Origin: a virus
Virus record (IMG/VR): IMGVR_UViG_3300028666_000097
Coordinates: 1-26,345 of that record
Length of the DNA: 26,345 bases
Strand: one strand, 5' to 3'
Part shown: positions 1 through 7,074 of the stretch, piece after piece
Layout: each line of letters begins with the position of its first letter
How positions within the stretch are numbered: the first letter of the stretch is position 1
Position numbers and translations under genes: made by a program
The notes under the pieces: model-generated
Databases searched by the model: none
The model's input: only the letters and a program-made list of their open reading frames with translations
Told to the model about the DNA's origin: nothing

Positions 1-63
1 TGACACGGCCACGGCCATATTGCGGGGCGCCCTTAGATCACTTGCACAAGCGAAAGGAAGCAC

Positions 64-120
64 ATGAGTATTCTAGCAGATAAGATCGAACAGGCGGCAC
101 GGAAAGGACGTGCAGAATGA
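64..120 (+). CDS. Possible 18-residue leader peptide
   Basis: A short frame runs ATG to TGA and encodes MSILADKIEQAARKGRAE. A purine-rich AAAGGAAG stretch lies just upstream at a workable ribosome-binding distance. Its stop overlaps the ATG of the next gene as ATGA (117-120), the same coupling seen elsewhere in this window. It may be a real micro-gene or a translational leader for the 117-383 gene. Nothing in the peptide suggests a function. The call rests only on the ribosome-binding site and the overlap. Confidence 0.3.
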   Translation: MSILADKIEQAARKGRAE

Positions 121-383
121 GAATCACCGACGAACGGCTGGCGGAACTTGTCGCAGACCCAAACTCGGGGTCCATCTACGCCGCCGCCAAAGCCTACGAG
201 GAGTTGCAGGAGTTGCGGGCGGTGACCGACACGGTGACGCTGCCGCGTGATCTGGTGAAGGATGTCGCGAACATACTGGACGTGGTCGCGGCCAACGGCT
301 ACTTCGGCGAAAAAGGATCAATGGTTGCCGCGCGATTCCGCGAAGCCCTCGTAGTTCAAGCCATGAAAGGAGCGAGCAAATGA
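117..383 (+). CDS. Hypothetical small phage protein (88 aa)
   Basis: Unrecognised 88-residue protein, mostly predicted helical, acidic in its first third and without membrane segments or Cys motifs. The ATG overlaps the preceding short frame by ATGA, and its stop overlaps the next ATG by ATGA (380-383), so the small genes look translationally coupled. It shares the segment ELQELRAV with the next gene, encoded by a nearly identical 26-base DNA stretch, which suggests a partial duplication. It lies two genes upstream of the terminase, where a small terminase subunit is often found. I see no helix-turn-helix or other small-subunit feature that would justify that name. Confidence 0.6.
   Translation: MRITDERLAELVADPNSGSIYAAAKAYEELQELRAVTDTVTLPRDLVKDVANILDVVAANGYFGEKGSMVAARFREALVVQAMKGASK
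199..224 (+). repeat. 26-base direct repeat, copy 1
   Basis: This stretch matches 438-463 with one mismatch (T at 213 against C in the second copy). Both copies are in frame within consecutive genes and encode ELQELRAV. The third-position identity is higher than protein-level conservation alone would need, so a recent duplication or recombination is likely. Confidence 0.75.
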
Positions 384-658
384 AATCCCGAACCGAAGAA
401 ATCAACGAACTCACGCGGCTGCTGGCCATGGCGAATCAGGAGTTGCAGGAGCTGCGGGCGGTGGTTTCTCAGTTCCCCAAGTTCGCCGACACGGGAAAAA
501 CTATCACACCTGATTCAACCTGCTGGTCATACCACGGAGGATCTGATCCGCCGCTCGATTACTTCTCTGGTAGGACGGCGATCATGTGCCCGCACGATTG
601 GTACTCCACCCGCTCGGCAGCCGAAGCGGCCAAACCTCAAGGAAAACCCCATGCCTAA
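380..658 (+). CDS. Hypothetical small phage protein (92 aa)
   Basis: Unrecognised 92-residue protein. The first 28 residues form a likely helix containing ELQELRAV, shared with the preceding gene. The remainder is rich in aromatic residues, Pro and Cys (a segment around residues 47-72 has two Cys and two His). AAAGGAG sits 7 bases before the ATG, a strong ribosome-binding site. The stop overlaps the terminase start by 8 bases. The two halves look unlike one another, as if a helical N-terminal module shared with the upstream gene were joined to a different C-terminal domain. No function can be assigned. Confidence 0.6.
   Translation: MKSRTEEINELTRLLAMANQELQELRAVVSQFPKFADTGKTITPDSTCWSYHGGSDPPLDYFSGRTAIMCPHDWYSTRSAAEAAKPQGKPHA
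438..463 (+). repeat. 26-base direct repeat, copy 2
   Basis: Second copy of the repeat at 199-224, with one mismatch, again in frame and encoding ELQELRAV near the N terminus of the 380-658 protein. Confidence 0.75.
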
Positions 659-3224
659 TTTCGACGAACTCACCCCTGACCAGCAATATGACATCGCCAA
701 GCGAAGCCATCCGGCCAGCTACGCGGAGTACGTCACATACGACGCCAGGACCAAGACCAGTGAATGGCGGGCGGCGAGGCACCTGGACTTCATTAGCAAG
801 AAGATTGTGCGCGGGATGGCCAAGGGGGGGCTGCGGCTCATAGTCAACGTCCCCGCTCGCCACGGAAAACTGTTGGCGCACAGCACGCCCATGCTCACGA
901 CCGATGGGTGGAAAACGCACGGGGACCTGCGGCCGGGGGATTGTGTCTACGGGTTGGATGGGAAGCCCACCAAAATCGTTGCGGTTGGGCAGGAGGACTG
1001 GGCTAGTATGGAAGTCGAGCTTGCCATCGGAGGAGGAAGCCAGACCACTACGAAGATCAAAACCCACCCCGACCACGAATGGGCCATCACAGCACGGTCG
1101 GGAAATGCAACGGCGCCGAAGAACGCCAATGGTACATGGACATATATTAGGGACACCCTCTGGCTGGCAGGCATGACGCCGTACGGCACCCCCAGAGGAA
1201 AGAAACGGGTGCTTAGGTCGGGAAAAACCCCCCGCTGCACATACCAAGTGCCCCAACGCTCGTGTTTGCAGTTCCCCTATCAGGAGCAGCCCCTTCATCC
1301 CTACTTCCTAGGGGTGTGGCTGGGCGACGGCAGGTCGTCTGGTGCGGACTTCTGCTACGCGGACAAAGATGAAGTGGTCCTGAGGGCAGTTGAGGAGTTG
1401 GGGTACTCGCACTCATGGTACTCCAAGCACAAGACTACCGGAGTGAATTATGTCGGTTTCAAGGACGTGAGGAAGCATCTGATCGACTTGCGGGTACTCA
1501 ATAACAAGCATATTCCTGCCGCCTATAAGTACGCGTCTCGCGACCAGAGGCTGGAGCTTTTGGCCGGTCTTGTGGACACCGATGGATATGTAGATAAGAC
1601 TGGGAGGGTGGTGTTTGTCACGGTAAGCGACCTGCTTCGGGACGACCTAATGGAATTGGTGCGTGGATTGGGGTGGAACGTGTTCAGTCACACAACTGCC
1701 CCAGCTTTAAGTACCAGCGGCATACAAGGCAAACTTCCAGTGCATTCAGTCACCTTCATACCTGGAGGGAAGGTGCCCACTAGGATTCCGAGAAAGGTTA
1801 TCGAGGAAGATCCTGAGTACGTGTTTAAGCGGTCAGGGTTCGTGTCTGCTGTTCCCTGCACTCCTGAGATGGGCAGGTGTATTCAGGTCGAGGCTGAGGA
1901 CGGCATTTATCTGGCAGGAAAGGAACTCATCCCCACCCATAACAGTATGCTTATATCCAAATGGACGCCGATCTGGTTTCTCGAAACTTTCCCGACAAAA
2001 CGTGTGGTGGTCTGCTCCTACGGCAGCAACTTGGCCGAGTACTGGGGCGCCGAGGCCCGCAACGAGATCCAAAAGAACAAACGCATCCATGTGAGCCTGC
2101 GGGAGGATAGCCAAGCGGTCGGGCAGTGGCGCACGCCGCAGGGCGGGGGCATGAAGGCCGAGGGTGTGGGTGGCAGTTTGCTGGGGTTTGGGTTTGACCT
2201 CGGCTTGATCGACGATCCGATCAAAAACTACGACGACGCGGTAAGTGAGGCGATCCAAGACACCCTCTGGAACTGGTTCCAGTACACCTTCCTGACCCGC
2301 AAGGAGCCAGGCGCCAACATCGTCATCCTGATGCACCGCTGGGCCACCAACGACTTTTGCGGCCGGCTCATGATGGAGGACAAGGATACGTGGGAGTGCA
2401 TCAAGCTGCCGTGCTTGGCCGATGTGGGCGATCCCCTTGGTCGCTCCCCCGGAGAGGCCCTGTGGCCGGAGCGGTGGCCCGCAGACTGCAAGGAGATCAA
2501 GGAGGCGCAGAAAAGCGTGGCATGGTGGCCGATGTTCCAGCAGAACCCCAAACTCGAAAACGAGTCGCGCGTTTACGACCATTTCACACAGGACGGCAAC
2601 CTTGACAAGAATACGGTACTGAAAAAAGGCCCCGATGAGGTGCTGGCCTTCACCATCGACTTCAACACCAACCCCGGCTCGCACGCGGAGATCTGCCAGT
2701 ATGACGCGCGGGCGGACATGTTCATCTTCCACGACGAGATCCATGGCCCCGGCTACCGCACGGAGCATGTGATGAAGGACTTCATCAAGTGGCTGGCGAA
2801 CGAGGGCCACCGGCCGGGGGCGTGCCCGTGGAAGCATGTGGCGATCTACGGCGACCGCAGCGGCAACAGCCCGACGACGGTGACGACGCAAACGGACTAC
2901 GGCCTGATCCAGAAGATGCTCAAGGAGGCGGGGGTGCCTTTTCGTATGTATATACCTATGAAAAATCCCTCGGTGAACGACCGGGTGTTGACGGTGAACA
3001 TGGCCCTGCGGGATTTGGAGGGTCGGGTGCATTTAAAGGTCAACCCCCGGTGCAAGCGACTGGTGGTGGACTTTGCAACCCAGCCGCGGGATGATGTGGG
3101 GCAGCCGGAGAAGGAGAAGGATCGAAAGCTGGGCCACGCGTCGGATGCGACTGGGTATATATGTTTTTGGCTACGTCCGGTGAACCGGATGGAGTTCAAG
3201 CCTCAACGCGTACTAGGTGGATGA
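651..3224 (+). CDS. terL: Terminase large subunit interrupted by an intein
   Basis: The DNA-packaging motor ATPase and headful nuclease, 857 codons of which 358 are an intein, leaving a 499-residue mature protein, normal for TerL. The ATPase domain shows a Walker A motif (VPARHGK, residues 67-73) that continues with Ser432 after the intein. Walker B is LIDD (519-522), with a motif III-like LMHRWATND around 560-567. The C-terminal RNase H-like nuclease domain shows the three expected acidic positions: Asp670 (FTIDF), Asp735 (YGDRSGN) and Asp832 (HASDATGY). The ATG has AAGGA upstream and overlaps the previous stop. The mature protein can hydrolyse ATP only if the intein is removed, because the P-loop is split. 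The stop overlaps the next gene as ATGA. No small-subunit gene is recognised beside it. Confidence 0.95.
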   Translation: MPNFDELTPDQQYDIAKRSHPASYAEYVTYDARTKTSEWRAARHLDFISKKIVRGMAKGGLRLIVNVPARHGKLLAHSTPMLTTDGWKTHGDLRPGDCVYGLDGKPTKIVAVGQEDWASMEVELAIGGGSQTTTKIKTHPDHEWAITARSGNATAPKNANGTWTYIRDTLWLAGMTPYGTPRGKKRVLRSGKTPRCTYQVPQRSCLQFPYQEQPLHPYFLGVWLGDGRSSGADFCYADKDEVVLRAVEELGYSHSWYSKHKTTGVNYVGFKDVRKHLIDLRVLNNKHIPAAYKYASRDQRLELLAGLVDTDGYVDKTGRVVFVTVSDLLRDDLMELVRGLGWNVFSHTTAPALSTSGIQGKLPVHSVTFIPGGKVPTRIPRKVIEEDPEYVFKRSGFVSAVPCTPEMGRCIQVEAEDGIYLAGKELIPTHNSMLISKWTPIWFLETFPTKRVVVCSYGSNLAEYWGAEARNEIQKNKRIHVSLREDSQAVGQWRTPQGGGMKAEGVGGSLLGFGFDLGLIDDPIKNYDDAVSEAIQDTLWNWFQYTFLTRKEPGANIVILMHRWATNDFCGRLMMEDKDTWECIKLPCLADVGDPLGRSPGEALWPERWPADCKEIKEAQKSVAWWPMFQQNPKLENESRVYDHFTQDGNLDKNTVLKKGPDEVLAFTIDFNTNPGSHAEICQYDARADMFIFHDEIHGPGYRTEHVMKDFIKWLANEGHRPGACPWKHVAIYGDRSGNSPTTVTTQTDYGLIQKMLKEAGVPFRMYIPMKNPSVNDRVLTVNMALRDLEGRVHLKVNPRCKRLVVDFATQPRDDVGQPEKEKDRKLGHASDATGYICFWLRPVNRMEFKPQRVLGG
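870..1943 (+). other. Class 3-type intein with LAGLIDADG endonuclease in TerL
   Basis: Protein-level insertion of 358 residues (74-431) inside the terminase P-loop, ending in the canonical THN followed by Ser432. Residue 1 of the intein is Leu (CTG at 870), not Cys or Ser. The splicing-domain residues match the class 3 signature: Trp144 two residues after block B His142, Cys410 at the block F position usually held by Asp (RCIQV), and Thr429 just before the penultimate His430. In class 3 inteins the block F Cys starts the reaction. A homing endonuclease sits inside, with motifs FLGVWLGDG (219-227) and LAGLVDTDG (304-312). The intein DNA reads visibly less GC-rich than the flanking exteins, which fits separate acquisition. 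Splicing is predicted from sequence, not shown. Confidence 0.9.
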
Positions 3225-3520
3225 TGGCCGTATATGTAGATATTTTGATGGAATTTGGGTGGATACTTCGGGGACGCCCCACGAAGTCCTGCCACTTGTT
3301 TTCCCCCAACCTTGACGAACTCCATGACCTCGCCCGGCGCATTGGCATGAAGAGGTCATGGTTCCAGGAACACGGCAGCATCCCTCACTATGATCTTACC
3401 CCGAGCAGGCGTGCCGAGGCGATTGTGGCAGGGGCTGTCGAAGTCGATCACCGGGAGTTGGTGGAGTTCATGAGGATCATCCGCGCCCGGATGAATGAGT
3501 TGACATGCAAAACGCCCTAA
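3224..3520 (+). CDS. DUF4031 family protein
   Basis: A 98-residue protein that follows the DUF4031 pattern: MAVYVD at the start, then a Trp/Arg-Gly segment, SCHLFSPN, DLARRIG.KRSWFQ, HYDLTPSRRAEAI and GAVEVDHREL. The family is small, found in actinobacteria and phages, and has no established activity; the conserved His, Asp and Arg residues hint at an enzyme or nucleotide-binding fold. The tandem ATGATG at 3221-3226 allows either start. I chose 3224 because the family begins MAVYVD and because AGGTGG at 3215-3220 is too close to 3221. The terminase stop lies within this overlap, so translation is probably coupled. Family call by memory of the motif pattern. Confidence 0.8.
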   Translation: MAVYVDILMEFGWILRGRPTKSCHLFSPNLDELHDLARRIGMKRSWFQEHGSIPHYDLTPSRRAEAIVAGAVEVDHRELVEFMRIIRARMNELTCKTP

Positions 3521-3690
3521 AAGAACTCGTAGCCCTGCTCCAGACCCAGCCCATCATCGTGCGCCAGCGCCGCTCCGAGGACGGCCGCAATGAGGGGCCG
3601 GTGCTGGAGGTCATCGCCGCGCAGGTGCCGGTGGAGTTGCTGCGGCGGGCTGAAATGGCACTGGCGGATCAGCAGGAGATAGAAACGTGA
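3505..3690 (+). CDS. Hypothetical small phage protein (61 aa)
   Basis: Unrecognised 61-residue protein that starts 16 bases inside the end of the DUF4031 gene and ends in a GTGA overlap with the next start. It is predicted to be alpha/beta, with an N-terminal helix, a short charged strand region (IIVRQRR), and a C-terminal helix. It has no Cys, signal peptide or membrane segment. Tight overlaps on both sides support it as a real gene in the terminase-portal interval. No function is proposed. Confidence 0.6.
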   Translation: MQNALKELVALLQTQPIIVRQRRSEDGRNEGPVLEVIAAQVPVELLRRAEMALADQQEIET

Positions 3691-3947
3691 GCGACTACGC
3701 TGACTGGGTCATGGTCAAGGCCACCCGCAAGCACCACCGCTGCGTCTGGTGTGGGCAGTCCATTGTGGTGGGGACATCGTGCTGCAACCAGACCGGAATT
3801 GGCGACGATGGGCCGTTTAGCCAGCACCTGCATCATGAATGTGCCTACGACATGGAATGTGCAATTAAGGCCAATGGCGGGTATCCGGTGGAGTTTGGGT
3901 ATGGGGACGCGGACAGGGAAGAAATCCTTGTGAGGCTTCGTCCTTGA
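3687..3947 (+). CDS. Small zinc-binding phage protein
   Basis: An 86-residue protein with a likely zinc site: CVWCG (Cys19 and Cys22) followed by a HLHHEC segment near residue 51, plus a Cys pair between them. This CxxC...HxxC arrangement, with basic residues before it, recurs in small phage proteins thought to bind nucleic acid or act as treble-clef fingers, but their role is not established. The GTG start at 3687 overlaps the previous stop and has AGGAG 8 bases upstream, which decides the start. It lies just before the portal. Confidence 0.65.
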   Translation: MSDYADWVMVKATRKHHRCVWCGQSIVVGTSCCNQTGIGDDGPFSQHLHHECAYDMECAIKANGGYPVEFGYGDADREEILVRLRP

Positions 3948-3968
3948 TGGGCCTGCCGATTGCCCTTC

Positions 3969-5570
3969 ATGAACAACATCAAGGGCACACCTATCAATTT
4001 TGCCTTGAACCCAGAGATGCCTCGGGTGGTTCCGGGCGAGCCGCCTCCGACCGGGGACAGCACGGGGAAGCAGGCCGCCCAGTTCCAACCCAGCAACACG
4101 GCCGCGCTCGCGGGTGTCGTTGGGATCGCAGACCCGTGGGCACAAAACGCGTGGGGATGGAGGTCTGAAGCCACCGCCAACCTCCCCGGAGGCACCCCGG
4201 CGCCAGGCCTGTTCAGCAACTACAGCGTGAACGGCCTCCCCATTTCTTGGCCGGGGCAATATTCGTACTTCCGAAGAATCCTCAACGACCCCAGCGTCCG
4301 CTTCGTGCGCGCGATGGCCTTCGCCCCCGTCCTGACCACCAAATGGGTCGTGCAGGCGTCCAAGGACGCTCCCAAGGACGCCGCGGCCACCATCCAGACC
4401 ATGTTCGACGACCTGCGGCTCCAGTTCCTTGACGACGCCCTCCGCGGCGTGGACTACGGCTGGTGCGGCTTCGAGCAGTGCTTTGAGATGCTCAAGGACG
4501 GCCCCCACGCCGGCACCTTCTGGCTGACCAAGCTCAAGGCCCTAATGCACGACCTCACGAGCATCTACGTGGACGAGCACGGGGACTTCAACGGCTTCAA
4601 CAACAATGGGCAGCTCGTGTCCCCGGTCAAGACCTGCCTTTACACCCACGATGGGGAGTCTGGTAACCTCTATGGCCGCGGCCGGTGCTGGAACCTGCTG
4701 GAAGTGGTGCCGTGGTGGAGGGACGCCAATGAGGGCGCCGCACGCTACGACCGCAAGATCGCCGGGGTGTTCCTGGTCTGCCACTACCCGCCTGGCCAGA
4801 GCATCAACCGTGACGGGCACCTGACGGAGAACTACCAGATCGCCCAGACGATGCTTGACAGCATCGCCGCGGGCAAGCCCATCGCCGTGTGCAACGAATT
4901 CGCCGGGGAGATGGAGAACAACTTCCTCAACAACATCGGCATGGCTGACCGCACCCGCTGGAAGATCGAGATGTTGGAGGACAAGGGCAGCCGGCAGCCG
5001 GGGTTCAGTGACCGTCTCGCGTACCTTGACAGGCAGAAGGCCCGCGCGTACCTGGTCCCGGAGCGGAGCGCGTTTGAGGCCCAGAAATCAGGCTCCAAGG
5101 CCGACAGCGAATCCCACGGCGACATCATCCTGGTGCAAGCCGCGATCATCAACGAGCGGCTGACGAGCATCCTCAACGGCAAGGCCATTGACCCCAACAG
5201 CCCGGTGAACAACATCCTGCGAGTGAACTGGGGCGAGGCAGCGGTGGGGACGGTCAAGATCCTGCCCGACGCCATCCAAGAGGACATGAAGAAGTTCATG
5301 CGCGACATCACCATGCAGATCATTGGTGATGACCCTGTGACCGTCAACACCCTCAGCAACATCCAGCAGATCATGGCCAAGGCCGGGATGCCCCTGCCCA
5401 CAGACCCCATGAGTGACGAGGAACTGACCGTGGAACTGGAGGGCATTGTGGCCAAACGGGTCAAGGCCATGGGTCCAGTGGGCGGCGGCGGTGATGGCGG
5501 CAAGGAAACGATGTCGCGCATCCGTGAGGCCGTTATAAAACTCAATGGCAACGGACATACCGGCAACTGA
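3969..5570 (+). CDS. Portal protein (DUF935/Mu gp29-like)
   Basis: Predicted dodecameric ring at the capsid vertex through which DNA enters and leaves. The 533-residue length is typical. The segment YGRGRCWNLLEVVPWWRD (around residues 236-253) matches the G.G..R......WW pattern of DUF935 portals, and the protein sits directly between the terminase and the protease/scaffold gene, the usual place. A central helix-rich region and a Gly-rich C-terminal tail are visible. The start is uncertain: ATG 3969 is chosen, but an in-frame TTG at 3960 and ATG at 4017 also exist, and none has a clear Shine-Dalgarno site. The assignment rests on length, motif and order. Confidence 0.85.
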   Translation: MNNIKGTPINFALNPEMPRVVPGEPPPTGDSTGKQAAQFQPSNTAALAGVVGIADPWAQNAWGWRSEATANLPGGTPAPGLFSNYSVNGLPISWPGQYSYFRRILNDPSVRFVRAMAFAPVLTTKWVVQASKDAPKDAAATIQTMFDDLRLQFLDDALRGVDYGWCGFEQCFEMLKDGPHAGTFWLTKLKALMHDLTSIYVDEHGDFNGFNNNGQLVSPVKTCLYTHDGESGNLYGRGRCWNLLEVVPWWRDANEGAARYDRKIAGVFLVCHYPPGQSINRDGHLTENYQIAQTMLDSIAAGKPIAVCNEFAGEMENNFLNNIGMADRTRWKIEMLEDKGSRQPGFSDRLAYLDRQKARAYLVPERSAFEAQKSGSKADSESHGDIILVQAAIINERLTSILNGKAIDPNSPVNNILRVNWGEAAVGTVKILPDAIQEDMKKFMRDITMQIIGDDPVTVNTLSNIQQIMAKAGMPLPTDPMSDEELTVELEGIVAKRVKAMGPVGGGGDGGKETMSRIREAVIKLNGNGHTGN

Positions 5571-5676
5571 CGCGTGTTTTTGACCTCCGACAAGGGATTT
5601 GACCTTTTTCAACCCTAAAAACGGAATTTCCACTTTTTTGTAGTACGAAGTAGCACGTTACCTTTACGAGGACCTC
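5571..5676 (+). other. Intergenic gap before protease gene, possible promoter
   Basis: A 106-base AT-richer gap, one of the longest in the rightward block. It contains two TTGACC hexamers (5580-5585 and 5599-5604) that resemble -35 elements, but no convincing -10 box at 16-18 bases from either. GAGGA (5668-5672) is the ribosome-binding site for the next gene. A promoter for capsid genes is possible but weakly supported. Confidence 0.25.
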
Positions 5677-7002
5677 ATGAGTACCAGAATCCTGTTCAGC
5701 ACCCAAGGAACCGGCCTCGGTACTTTCACGAAGGCGTCGGGGGTCTACCGCAAGGACTTCATCCGTGAAGGCACCTTCATCATTCGCAATGGCAAATTGA
5801 AGTTCTCCGTGGACGCGAACCGGATCAAGAAGTGGGAGAAGCACTTCCAACTGTTCCGCGAACGGGGAATTTCTGTGCCCCTGACCGTGGACCACATCCA
5901 GGTGACACAGGACGGGAAACCCCTCCTGCGCAAGCTGACCCCCGGCATGGCCGAGGCCAAGCGCGGCGACGTGGTGAACATGTTCCGCGACGACTCCGGG
6001 CGTGGGATGTTCGACGTGACGCCCTCGGACGCGGACGCTGAGGCCCTCATGATGCGGTGCCCAGAGGTCAGCCTTGAGCTGGACCGCGACTACATTGACG
6101 CCCATGGCAACCATTACGACGAGGCCATTACCGCCATCACCTTGACGGCCAAGCCCGAAATTCCGGGCCAAATCATGGAATGGGAGCAGGTGGGGGGCAC
6201 GACCGCGGCCATTGCCGCCTGCCGTGATCCCCGAGACGAGGGCAGGGAGGTTCTCTGCCTGTCTGCCGAACCCTATGTAGAGTCCAACCAGGAGAGTGAT
6301 ATGGCTTCTATGAGCCCCAGTCTGCTTGCCCGAGCCCGTGCTGCCCTCAAAATGCACAACGATCCCGAGGATGAGGTCCATTCGAAGATGGTGGATCACA
6401 TGGAACACTGCTCCCGCGGCAGCAGCTATTTGAGCCGCGAAGAAGCGGACAAGGCCATCGCCGACGCCGTTACCGCCGCCACGACCAAGGCCGTCGCGGA
6501 AACCACCGAGAAACTCGCCAAGGAGTCCTCGGACAAGGTGCTGAGCCTGTCCAAGGAACTTGAACAGGCCAAGACCGGCACGCGGATGTTGACCATCGCG
6601 GAGCTGGCGAAGGATGTGGACGAAGATGCTCTGGAGATGGCGGCCGGGGCCATCAAGACCCGCATTGATGCCCTCGGCGCCAAAGCCACGCCCGCGCAGA
6701 AGAAAATGCTCATGAGCAAGCTCGTGGGCGAGGAGGGCAAACGTAACGTCCTGGCCCTGAGCAAGAAAACAGCCACCAAGGTCGGGCTCGACGGCATCCT
6801 CTCGGACATGGTATTGAGCATCTTCGAGGCCGGCGACCCGGTGGAGATGGCCAAACTGCTCAAGGAAGAGTCCGGCCACCAGCGCACGGTCCTCAGCCGC
6901 GAAACCAACCCTGAAGGCACGCCATCGGAATGCGATGCGGCCACGACCCAGAAAATGATCGACAACGCGAACGGCCGCGTGGCCGCCACACTCGTGCTGT
7001 AA
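5677..7002 (+). CDS. Capsid maturation protease/scaffold fusion (Mu I-like)
   Basis: A 441-residue protein with an N-terminal protease domain and a helical scaffold domain, as in Mu protein I/Z. The protease half shows PLTVDH (His73), a motif FDVTP, then CPEVSLEL (Ser132) and ITLTAKPEIPG (151-164), which match the catalytic His, Ser and closing strand of this herpesvirus-like serine protease family. From about residue 235 the protein is Ala/Glu/Lys-rich and helical, as expected for a scaffold that is degraded after assembly. GAGGA precedes the ATG. An internal start with its own ribosome-binding site gives the scaffold alone. It lies just upstream of the decoration and major capsid genes. Confidence 0.85.
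   Translation: MSTRILFSTQGTGLGTFTKASGVYRKDFIREGTFIIRNGKLKFSVDANRIKKWEKHFQLFRERGISVPLTVDHIQVTQDGKPLLRKLTPGMAEAKRGDVVNMFRDDSGRGMFDVTPSDADAEALMMRCPEVSLELDRDYIDAHGNHYDEAITAITLTAKPEIPGQIMEWEQVGGTTAAIAACRDPRDEGREVLCLSAEPYVESNQESDMASMSPSLLARARAALKMHNDPEDEVHSKMVDHMEHCSRGSSYLSREEADKAIADAVTAATTKAVAETTEKLAKESSDKVLSLSKELEQAKTGTRMLTIAELAKDVDEDALEMAAGAIKTRIDALGAKATPAQKKMLMSKLVGEEGKRNVLALSKKTATKVGLDGILSDMVLSIFEAGDPVEMAKLLKEESGHQRTVLSRETNPEGTPSECDAATTQKMIDNANGRVAATLVL
6290..6294 (+). promoter_or_regulatory. Internal ribosome-binding site for scaffold
   Basis: AGGAG lies 6 bases before an in-frame ATG at 6301 in the middle of the protease/scaffold gene. This is as good as the sites in front of whole genes here, and it sits at the boundary between the protease and scaffold halves. 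Confidence 0.65.
6301..7002 (+). CDS. Nested scaffold protein from internal start
   Basis: In-frame product of 233 residues, starting at Met209 of the protease/scaffold protein. It would contain only the helical scaffold region, which has a coiled-coil-like stretch after the SREEADKAIADAVTAAT segment. Nested expression of protease and scaffold from one frame is established for Mu (I/Z) and lambda (C/Nu3), so the arrangement is expected. The evidence here is the AGGAG site and its placement at the domain boundary. Expression has not been shown. Confidence 0.65.
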   Translation: MASMSPSLLARARAALKMHNDPEDEVHSKMVDHMEHCSRGSSYLSREEADKAIADAVTAATTKAVAETTEKLAKESSDKVLSLSKELEQAKTGTRMLTIAELAKDVDEDALEMAAGAIKTRIDALGAKATPAQKKMLMSKLVGEEGKRNVLALSKKTATKVGLDGILSDMVLSIFEAGDPVEMAKLLKEESGHQRTVLSRETNPEGTPSECDAATTQKMIDNANGRVAATLVL

Positions 7003-7074
7003 CGGCGCACTGCCGATGGCTTTTTGAACCAAGCGGGCGTCTTGCCCAGATGAGTCCTCCCAAGGAGATCGAAA

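Noticed and set aside
870-1943. Treating the insertion as a group I or II intron with a homing gene
   Set aside because: The frame is open across the whole insertion, and the ends encode intein splicing residues (THN followed by Ser) rather than intron boundaries.
870-1943. Standard class 1 intein
   Set aside because: Residue 1 is Leu, which cannot form the first thioester, and the Trp-Cys-Thr positions fit class 3.
1833-3032. A 399-codon minus-strand frame opposite TerL
   Set aside because: The plus strand has clear terminase motifs across this span and the minus-strand product has low-complexity Arg/His/Val content.
3161-3223. A longer start for the DUF4031 gene inside the terminase
   Set aside because: The extra N-terminal residues come from another frame of the terminase end, and the family begins at MAVYVD.
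3960-3968. TTG start for the portal
   Set aside because: It has no better ribosome-binding site than ATG 3969 and TTG is rarer. The choice remains uncertain.
5571-5676. Two TTGACC hexamers as definite promoters
   Set aside because: No matching -10 box at the right distance. Kept only as a possible regulatory gap.
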